DNA of 32,584 nt, from assembly GCA_016204385.1 (NCBI GenBank), contig JACQKW010000003.1, forward strand, positions 1 to 32,584. The letters are read 5' to 3'. The position numbers were made by a program, and so were the translations under genes. The notes beneath the pieces were generated by a model. It was not told where the DNA came from. It searched no databases and saw nothing but the letters and a program-made list of their open reading frames with translations. Of this stretch, positions 25,796 to 32,584 are shown one piece after another (position 1 is the first letter of the stretch; the number at the start of each line of letters is the position of its first letter). The DNA is from Candidatus Liptonbacteria bacterium. GTDB lineage: Bacteria > Patescibacteriota > Minisyncoccia > UBA6257 > 2-01-FULL-56-20.

Positions 25796-27079
25796 CTAAA
25801 GCCTGATAATGTCGCGAATGGTAATAACTACCATGAGAAAAATGAGCACGGCAAACCCGACGGTGTTCACAAATGCCTCTGCCGTGCGGGAAATCGGAGA
25901 ACCCTTGAGTTTCTCTATGATGAGAAGGAAGAACCGCCCGCCGTCCAGGGCCGGAAAAGGCATCAGGTTTATTACTGCAAGATTTACTGATATGACCGCG
26001 AGGAGGTTTAAAAGAAACACGAACCCCGCCTGGCTCGCCTCCGACGCAAAGGTGAAAATCCCGACTGGTCCCGCAATCCCCTCGGGAAGCGCCCCTTCGG
26101 TCACAAGGCTCCGCGCAAGCTCGGATACGCCCGTGACGGTGAGCCATGTTGCATCCCTCGTATGCGCGAAGCCCCCTTGAAGAGACGCGAGAAGTCCCCG
26201 GGGCGGAGCCCCGTATTCCCGCAGCACAAGGCCGAAATCCTTCACCAACCGCCCATGAGAGAGAAGCACGCCAAGGGCGGCCCGAGACTCGTCAGCCCGC
26301 ACGCGGGGGTTCAATTCAAACCTCTTTCCGCCGCGCGTCACGGAAATCGTGACCGCCGTGCCGCGGTTCGACTCGAGAAAATTGACGAATGCGTCGCCGC
26401 GCGAGAATCCTTGAATGACATCTCTTTCCGTGATGCCAACCTCCGCGGCGGGAGAGCCTGGCTCTATGCCCCGCACGAAAATCACCTCCTCTTCCGTGAT
26501 CTCGCGCGGGCGCGGGGAGAATATGATCGTGCTCTTCTCGGTTTCCCGCAAAACTTCGACCGACGCGCTCTTCCCCACCCCGGGATTCGCGGCGTTCAAA
26601 AATTCTTCGACGCTCTTCATTCCGAGGAGAAGATCTCCCTCTTTGAAACCGGCGCGGAACGCCTCCGAATTGTTTTGCACGCCGCTTACAAACACAAGCG
26701 GCGGGGTGCCGATCGCAAGGATCAGCGAAAATACCAGCCACCCGACGGCGAAATTCATACACACTCCCGCAAGCACTATGACGCTTCGCTTCCACGCGGG
26801 TTGAGCCGAAAAATAACGCTTTTTCTCTTCCGGGGACGGCACGTCCTTTCCATTATCCATATGATCGTTCTCGCCCGCGATCTGCACGAAACCGCCGAAC
26901 GGGAGCGCATTCACGCTGTATTCCGTTTCGCCTTTTTTCTTCGCAAAGAGGCGCGGCGGGAACCCGAACCCGAACTCATTGACGCGAAGACGGAACAATT
27001 TTGCCGCAAAAAAATGCCCGGCCTCATGGATAATGATAAGTGCGGAGAGCCCCGCGACGACAAAAATCAAAGTAAGCAT
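25796..27079 (-). CDS. rseP: RIP metalloprotease, site-2 protease family
   Basis: IIHEAGHFFAAKLF, PDZ region, NLMPFPALDGGR. Confidence 0.94.
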   Translation of the reverse strand: MLTLIFVVAGLSALIIIHEAGHFFAAKLFRLRVNEFGFGFPPRLFAKKKGETEYSVNALPFGGFVQIAGENDHMDNGKDVPSPEEKKRYFSAQPAWKRSVIVLAGVCMNFAVGWLVFSLILAIGTPPLVFVSGVQNNSEAFRAGFKEGDLLLGMKSVEEFLNAANPGVGKSASVEVLRETEKSTIIFSPRPREITEEEVIFVRGIEPGSPAAEVGITERDVIQGFSRGDAFVNFLESNRGTAVTISVTRGGKRFELNPRVRADESRAALGVLLSHGRLVKDFGLVLREYGAPPRGLLASLQGGFAHTRDATWLTVTGVSELARSLVTEGALPEGIAGPVGIFTFASEASQAGFVFLLNLLAVISVNLAVINLMPFPALDGGRFFLLIIEKLKGSPISRTAEAFVNTVGFAVLIFLMVVITIRDIIRL

Positions 27080-27094
27080 ACGTCCTATGATACG

Positions 27095-27646
27095 CTACTC
27101 GTGCAATTCCTTCAACTTGCGCTCAACAAGCGAATCTATTTCCTCGTTCGCCTTGTCCGTTATTTTTTGGAGACGTTCTTTCCCTTTGAACAGTTGGTCC
27201 TCGCTCACTTCTTTCCTCTCGTGCGAGGCCTTTAATTTCTTCTGCGCATCATCGCGATGCGTACGAATGTTGATCCGGACTGTTTCAGCCATTTTTCTCA
27301 CAAGCTTCGCAAGTTCGTTCCGCCGCTCCTCGGTAAGCGGCGGAAGGAGCGCGCGTATTATATTTCCCTCGCTCGAGAGGCTCAGCCCTACATTCGCGCT
27401 CTCAATCGCCTTCACGATCCCTTGAAGCGCGGATTGGTCCCACACGGCGATATCAATCTCCCGGGGGGGCTTCACGGTAAGCGACCCGAGCTCTCGAATA
27501 GGAAGCATCTGTCCGGCATATTCGGCTTTCACGTGCTCGAGGAGCTTTGTGGAAGGCCTGCCGCTCCGCACGCCCTGAAGTTCCTGCGTGAAATGGCCGA
27601 CGGCCCCCTCCAAATCAAGCTCAAGTCTCTTAAACTGCTCGTCCAT
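27095..27646 (-). CDS. frr: Ribosome recycling factor
   Basis: GRPSTKLLEHVKAEYAGQMLPIRELGSLTVKPPREIDIAVWD. Confidence 0.95.
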   Translation of the reverse strand: MDEQFKRLELDLEGAVGHFTQELQGVRSGRPSTKLLEHVKAEYAGQMLPIRELGSLTVKPPREIDIAVWDQSALQGIVKAIESANVGLSLSSEGNIIRALLPPLTEERRNELAKLVRKMAETVRINIRTHRDDAQKKLKASHERKEVSEDQLFKGKERLQKITDKANEEIDSLVERKLKELHE

Positions 27647-27647
27647 A

Positions 27648-28499
27648 TCAGTGCCTTGAAGAAATGAGCGCGCCGAGACTTTCGAGCTGAAGCCGCGGGT
27701 TCAAGTTGAAAAAATCCGCGTTCTGCCGCAGGCGGAGCACTTCATGCCATGCGCCATAACTCTTCTCTGCCGCAAGCTCTGCGATGATCGCGTCAAGAAA
27801 CTTATGCAATCGAATGTCCTGCTCCTTAAACACGTCCTTGAGGAACGCGCGGCGCGCGGCGGGGGAAGAGGAAAGAAACGTGTGCGCGGCGCGCTCGAGC
27901 GCGCGGTATTCATCATCAAAAAGCATTGCATGCGCCCGTCCCGGCTGGCCGAACGATCTCTCCGCGATGCGCCGCGCAACCTCCGGCAGCGCGCCGTGCG
28001 TTTCGCAAAGCCACTCTGCGATGCGCGCGGGAGCGACATGCGAAAACGGGATCTTGTGGAGGCGGGACACAAGCGTCGGTTTGAGCGCTTCGGAACCTTT
28101 CGCGATCAATATGATGATGCTTGATGCCGGCGGACGCTCGGCAATAGTGAGGAGCGCGTTTTGCGCCTCCGAAGTGAGCGCGTCCGCGTCGTCCACCACC
28201 ACCGTGCGATACGGGCTATGAAACGGGGTCATTCGCAAAAAACCCTGGATGGCGCGTGCGGTATCAATGCCGATTGAACCCTTCTCGTCCGGACCCACAC
28301 ACAACGCATCGCTCAAAGGGGCGCGGCTGTGTCTCGGGTCGGCGCGGCGGACTCCCCTTTCAAATTCGCGCGCAAGCTCATGCGCTACCGTCCTTTTCCC
28401 TACCCGCTCCGGACCCCAAAAAAGATATCCGTGATGAAGCTTCCCGTCGCGCGCAAGGTTCCTGAAGAGCTGGATCGTGCGCTCGTGTCCAATACTCAT
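27648..28499 (-). CDS. holB: DNA polymerase III delta'-like subunit
   Basis: HHGYLFWGPERVGKRTVAHELA, VVDDADALTSEAQNALL, LKPTLVSRL. Confidence 0.82.
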   Translation of the reverse strand: MSIGHERTIQLFRNLARDGKLHHGYLFWGPERVGKRTVAHELAREFERGVRRADPRHSRAPLSDALCVGPDEKGSIGIDTARAIQGFLRMTPFHSPYRTVVVDDADALTSEAQNALLTIAERPPASSIIILIAKGSEALKPTLVSRLHKIPFSHVAPARIAEWLCETHGALPEVARRIAERSFGQPGRAHAMLFDDEYRALERAAHTFLSSSPAARRAFLKDVFKEQDIRLHKFLDAIIAELAAEKSYGAWHEVLRLRQNADFFNLNPRLQLESLGALISSRH

Positions 28500-28502
28500 C
28501 GT

Positions 28503-29510
28503 TTATCGCTTGTTCAAAAGCGTCCGCTTATATACCGGGAGGTGATTTAATATGATCCCCGTGCCCTTCGCCACGCAGAAAAGCGGCTCGCGCGCAGTAT
28601 ACGTGGCAACTCCCAAGTGCCGCTTAAAAAAATCTTCAATGTAATGGAGTTGCGCCGTGCCCCCCGAAAGGATGATGCCTTTTTGCATTATGTCGGCCAC
28701 GAGCTCCGGCGGCGTCGCATTGAACACGTTCTGGACGGAACCCACGATCTCCATAAGGTGCGGATTCAATGCCTCCGAAATCTCGTTCCCGCTGATCGTG
28801 ATATCCTTGGGAAGCCCCGACACAAGGTCTCTGCCGCGAAGCTGGAATTCCATCTTATCCTTCACCGGGAGCGCCGCTCCTATCTGGATTTTCACCGTCT
28901 CCGCCATCTGCTCGCCTATCGCGAGCGAGTACCGCTTCTTGACGTAGTCGCTGATCGCCTGATCGAACTTATTGCCCGCGACGCGCAGGCTCGTCCACGA
29001 TACGATTCCCCCCAAAGAGATCACGGCAACCTCGGAGGTTCCGCCGCCCAAGTTCACAATCATATTCCCCGAGCGGGCGTTGATGGGAATTCCTGCGCCG
29101 AGCGAGGCAAGGATCGGTTCTTTTACGATGTAGACCTCCGCCGCGCCGGCTTCGCGCGAGGCATTTTGAACCGCGCGCCGCTCGGTTTGCGTAATGCCCG
29201 CGGGCACCGAGATTACGACATCCGGCTTCAATATATTGAAGCGCCCGACCGCCTTCGCGATGAAATAGGTGAGCATCGCCTTCGTGATGTAGTAATCGGC
29301 GATCACTCCATCTTTGAGCGGCCGGTACGCCACAATCTCCTCGGGCGTCCGTCCTATCATTTCCTTCGCTTCGACGCCCACCGCAAGCACGGAATTGTCG
29401 GGTTTTGAAAGCGCGACGATCGTGGGTTCATTAATGATAAAACCGCGCCCCGGCACGAAGACGATCGTGTTCGCGGTTCCTAAATCAATGCCGATTTTGC
29501 GAGTGAGCAT
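28503..29510 (-). CDS. mreB: Rod-shape determining actin homologue MreB
   Basis: KIGIDLGTANTIVFVPGRGF, VISVPAGITQTERRAV, GGGTSEVAVISLGG. Confidence 0.96.
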   Translation of the reverse strand: MLTRKIGIDLGTANTIVFVPGRGFIINEPTIVALSKPDNSVLAVGVEAKEMIGRTPEEIVAYRPLKDGVIADYYITKAMLTYFIAKAVGRFNILKPDVVISVPAGITQTERRAVQNASREAGAAEVYIVKEPILASLGAGIPINARSGNMIVNLGGGTSEVAVISLGGIVSWTSLRVAGNKFDQAISDYVKKRYSLAIGEQMAETVKIQIGAALPVKDKMEFQLRGRDLVSGLPKDITISGNEISEALNPHLMEIVGSVQNVFNATPPELVADIMQKGIILSGGTAQLHYIEDFFKRHLGVATYTAREPLFCVAKGTGIILNHLPVYKRTLLNKR

Positions 29511-29521
29511 GAAAGATGTTC

Positions 29522-29602
29522 CGACGCTAATACGCTAATTGACGCGAATGTCGCGGATGAATCATTAGCGCCATTCGCATGCATTCGTATATTGGCGTCG
29601 CG
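29522..29602. repeat. Intergenic imperfect inverted repeat upstream of mreB
   Basis: CATTCGCATGCATTCGTATATTGGCGTCGCG resembles CATTCGCATGCATTAGTATATTGGTATCGC near 6139-6168. Confidence 0.6.
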
Positions 29603-29644
29603 TTAAAAACCTCCTAGCAGTATAAAGCGCGGGATAGAAGAGAG

Positions 29645-30973
29645 TCAAACTCGTTCAATGTGAGCACCAAGATTCCGTAGCCGCTCGTCGATCCGTTCGT
29701 ACCCTCGGTCAATTTCCTCTACGCCGTCGATTTCCGAATCGCCGTTCGCGACGAGCGCGGCAATTACGTTTACGATCCCCGCTCGAAGGTCGCGAACGAC
29801 CATTTTTGCACCGCGAAGAGGGGTGGAGCCATGGATAGTCGCAACGTGCGGAAAGTTCTTCTCTGAAAACCGGCACGGCGCGGAGGGCGGGCATGAATCC
29901 CCTACCTCGATCTTTGCTCCCATTCTCTTCAGATCATCTGTATAACCGAAACGATTATCATAAATTGTTTCATGGATTGTGGATGTTCCCTCGACCTGAG
30001 TTAAAAGCACTGCGAGCGGCTGCTGCCAATCAGTCATAAACCCGGGGTGAATTGCGGTTTCCACCTCGAGGGGCCTTAAAGAATTTGACGTGCCCGCCGA
30101 CCCGCGAGCGACGGAGGGACGCCAGAACGCAATGCCCTCCGGCGAAATCTCATATTCCGCGCCAAGCCGCCGCACGGTGTTTAAAAACGTAATGAGATGA
30201 TCTTGAATTGCGTCTTTCACGAGTATTCTCCCGCCAGTCGCAATCGCAAGGCACGCGAAGGATACCGCTTCGTTCCTATCCGGCAACACCTTGTGCCGCG
30301 CGCCCCGCAGGCGGGGCACGCCCTCGATATAAAAGTCCCGGTTCGCGCCAAGCTCGATGATAGCACCCATCTTCTGGAGCATTTTGACCACGCTCATGAT
30401 CTCGGGCTCAAGCGCGGCGTTCCGGAGCACTGTTTTCCCTTTGGCGAGGACCGCGGCAAGAATGGCGTTCTCCGTCGCGCCGACCGATGGGAAATCAAAC
30501 CGAATCTCCGCGCCGCGGAGGCCGTGCTTTGCCCGCGCGCGATAGCATTTCCCCTCCTCAATTTCGATTTCTGCGCCAAGCGCCTCGAGCGCTTTGATGT
30601 GGAGATTAACCGGCCGCGCGCCAATCTTATCGCCTCCTAGAAATGGCACTTCTGCCTCGCCCACGCGCGCAAGAAGAGGTCCTAAGGCAAGGATGGGAAT
30701 ACGGTTCCTGCGGCTCTGCTCAAGCGTTACGCGGCTGTTTTTGACGGTTGTGGTCTCGATTGTGACGGTTGATCCGTTTCGGACAACTTTGCTCCCGATG
30801 TGCTTCAAAAATTCCGCGGTGATGTCGGTGTCCCCTATCCTTGGGAAATTGTCCAAGCGGCACGGCTCCTCGGTGAGGAGCGAGGCGACCATGAGTTTCG
30901 TCGCCGCGTTCTTTGCGCCCTGCAGTTTAATCTCTCCCTCAAGCTTTTTCCCGCCTCGAATGAGAAATTTCAT
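29645..30973 (-). CDS. murA: UDP-N-acetylglucosamine 1-carboxyvinyltransferase
   Basis: GGKKLEGEIKLQGAKNAATKLM, GGDKIGARPVNLHI, PGFMTDWQQPLAVLL. Confidence 0.95.
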   Translation of the reverse strand: MKFLIRGGKKLEGEIKLQGAKNAATKLMVASLLTEEPCRLDNFPRIGDTDITAEFLKHIGSKVVRNGSTVTIETTTVKNSRVTLEQSRRNRIPILALGPLLARVGEAEVPFLGGDKIGARPVNLHIKALEALGAEIEIEEGKCYRARAKHGLRGAEIRFDFPSVGATENAILAAVLAKGKTVLRNAALEPEIMSVVKMLQKMGAIIELGANRDFYIEGVPRLRGARHKVLPDRNEAVSFACLAIATGGRILVKDAIQDHLITFLNTVRRLGAEYEISPEGIAFWRPSVARGSAGTSNSLRPLEVETAIHPGFMTDWQQPLAVLLTQVEGTSTIHETIYDNRFGYTDDLKRMGAKIEVGDSCPPSAPCRFSEKNFPHVATIHGSTPLRGAKMVVRDLRAGIVNVIAALVANGDSEIDGVEEIDRGYERIDERLRNLGAHIERV

Positions 30974-30991
30974 TTGGGGAACAAGAAAATT

Positions 30992-31258
30992 CTACAGCTT
31001 GTATGCCTTGTCTCGACGATCAATGTAGTGCACGACAATCGCATGTTCTTGCCACTTGACCGCATAAATAATCCGCCAATCGCCAACGCGCAGTTTGTAG
31101 AAATTTTTGAATTCGTAACTCAACACAACGGGCACCACGGTATCAAAATGTTCCGTGAGCCAGTCGAGCTTATCAATAATGCGCCGCCGCACTGGGCGAT
31201 CAAGACGCGCAAGATCCTCTTCGGCCTCACGGGAAAACTCGAGCGACCACCCCGCCAT
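30992..31258 (-). CDS. RelE/ParE-superfamily toxin
   Basis: SLEFSREAEEDLARLDRPVRRRIIDKLDWL...YKLRVGDWRIIYAV; start MAGWSLEF directly after antitoxin stop. Confidence 0.85.
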   Translation of the reverse strand: MAGWSLEFSREAEEDLARLDRPVRRRIIDKLDWLTEHFDTVVPVVLSYEFKNFYKLRVGDWRIIYAVKWQEHAIVVHYIDRRDKAYKL

Positions 31259-31259
31259 G

Positions 31260-31454
31260 TCAGTTGTATCGTGCTTTGATGGTTCTAAATGGCATGGTTT
31301 TCTTTCTTGACTGAAGCGCTCCCCGGAGTCTCCTCTTAGCTTTTTCACTTAGTTCCAACCCAAAATCGGGATCATGCACAATTTCATAGAGAGCTTGGGC
31401 AATAATGGCTCGCATTTCTTTGGATATCTTTTGAGGTATGGTAACCGTGCTCAT
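31260..31454 (-). CDS. Antitoxin of RelE-type TA pair
   Basis: 64-aa ORF immediately upstream of toxin; GTATACTTATAC near-palindrome at the start codon. Confidence 0.7.
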   Translation of the reverse strand: MSTVTIPQKISKEMRAIIAQALYEIVHDPDFGLELSEKAKRRLRGALQSRKKTMPFRTIKARYN

Positions 31455-31531
31455 AGTATAAGTATACCGCGGCAGTGTGAGCTAGACAACCTCCGCGTTC
31501 TAGCCCTTCGGCGATGCTCAAGGCAAATCAT

Positions 31532-32428
31532 TTATACGACTTCCGCGTTGTAACATTGTTCACAATAGACAATTTCTTTGCGATCGGGCGCGTAGGAGGT
31601 TTCAAATTCATTGGGACAGTGGCCCTCTTTATGAAAATGTACGATGGTATTTTGGTAAACATTGCTTTCAGATTTGATTCCATTGCACATGCAACTCCTG
31701 TGCCAAAGTTTCATTGGCGTCCTCTGGCGGACACGCGAGTAATGCCGGCAATTCGGACAAAGTCGTGGAAGGGGCAGATTAAGATTCTTATAGAAGTTCA
31801 GCTCCTCGGGCACAATGCGGAATGCAGTAGTGCACTGCTCGTTGCAAGATCCACCATGATCACAACCTATAACCTCTTTGAGTATTGATTCGCCAACTGC
31901 CTGAATTGTATCCGGTAGGTCCTTGGACATTTTGGTAACTTGATAATTGCGCCCTTCCGGTTCTTTCCAGTTATACTGACCCTCACGCGCTTCATTTTTC
32001 GTAAGAGGAAAATACTCTTGAGCTATTGTCTCGTTATAGGCAAATGGAGAAAGCTCTATTGGGAAAAATTCCCCATATTTATAGGTTCTGCCCTTTTTAT
32101 CAACAAACGGAACCGCATTCATTTGTGCGGTCACTTTGGGCAAAAGCGCTTCATATTCTTCCTTTGTGTATTGCTTGTTCAAGATGCAGTAGTGTTTGCT
32201 ACGGAGCCCCACACATCCGAAAAGATGCGATGAAGCATGGCAATTTAAGGAATATATAATATCGCTCGAGTTATAGATTGTGCTGGAGGCAAAATTCCTA
32301 TTCCCCACATTGCAGTCAACCAACTCGCACGAAAGTGGATTTTGGAAAATCCCATTGCCGTCGTAAGAATCCTTGAGATCCAATGCGCTGTATTCATATT
32401 TACAATCGGAACGGCGGCGGCACAGCAA
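31532..32428 (-). pseudogene. Zinc-ribbon/Cys-rich hypothetical protein, probably 5'-truncated
   Basis: YTKEEYEAL, CPNCRHYSRVRQRTPMKLWHRSCMC, YCEQCYN; starts at TTG with no convincing N-terminus. Confidence 0.55.
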
Positions 32429-32584
32429 GCGCCATATCTTGTTGATGCGAGCGGAGTTGAATTGCAGACATATACGGCGAACAATTCAATGAAGCCATGA
32501 AATGCGAAACGGAAGAAGATGCTGCCCGCTGGCTCTTCGCGGAGATAGACTTTTATGGCCGCGAGTATGGGCAAGAACCAGAAG

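Noticed and set aside
26162-27235. 357-aa + strand ORF
   Set aside because: Antisense to rseP; Arg/His/Glu-rich translation typical of GC-biased antisense frames.
27648-28499. Atypical delta' subunit without zinc cysteines as novel
   Set aside because: Zinc-module loss is plausible for reduced delta' proteins and cannot be judged without alignment.
1-32584. CRISPR array, phage, rRNA genes or intact IS element
   Set aside because: No regularly spaced direct repeats, transposase, integrase, capsid or rRNA sequence recognised.

Overview
The window looks like a gene-dense chromosomal segment of a Candidatus Patescibacteria (CPR, probably Parcubacteria-like) genome. This rests on compact protein families, small CPR-type membrane proteins and many short GC-rich and AT-rich dispersed repeats; no database search was possible. 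Housekeeping content: tRNA-Gln(UUG), fmt, def, ctpA-like, rplI, rpmA, murC, two M23 peptidases, gltX, murG, ftsW/rodA, a D-aminoacylase-like amidohydrolase, rseP, frr, holB-like, mreB and murA. Accessory content: a nickel superoxide dismutase with its maturation protease (sodN-sodX), a minus-strand copper/redox cluster (thioredoxin-like, DoxX, CcdA/DsbD-like fusion, four-helix-bundle protein, cupredoxin, copA, copZ), a RelE-type toxin-antitoxin pair and a truncated zinc-ribbon gene at the right edge. The strongest unexplained signal is a modular structured repeat: hairpin 1, then TTCCGACAC or a variant, then hairpin 2, then GACCC...CTTC. It occurs at three loci: before tRNA-Gln, before copA and before copZ. 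At each locus its distal end abuts an inverted copy of the neighbouring gene's own sequence. At copA this makes a perfect 20-bp inverted repeat around the start codon. Other signals: repeats read in frame inside fmt, murC, murA and the DsbD-like gene; two candidate structured RNAs; recurrent -10-like boxes 6-8 nt upstream of ATG (leaderless genes); and a MurA with Asp at the catalytic Cys position.
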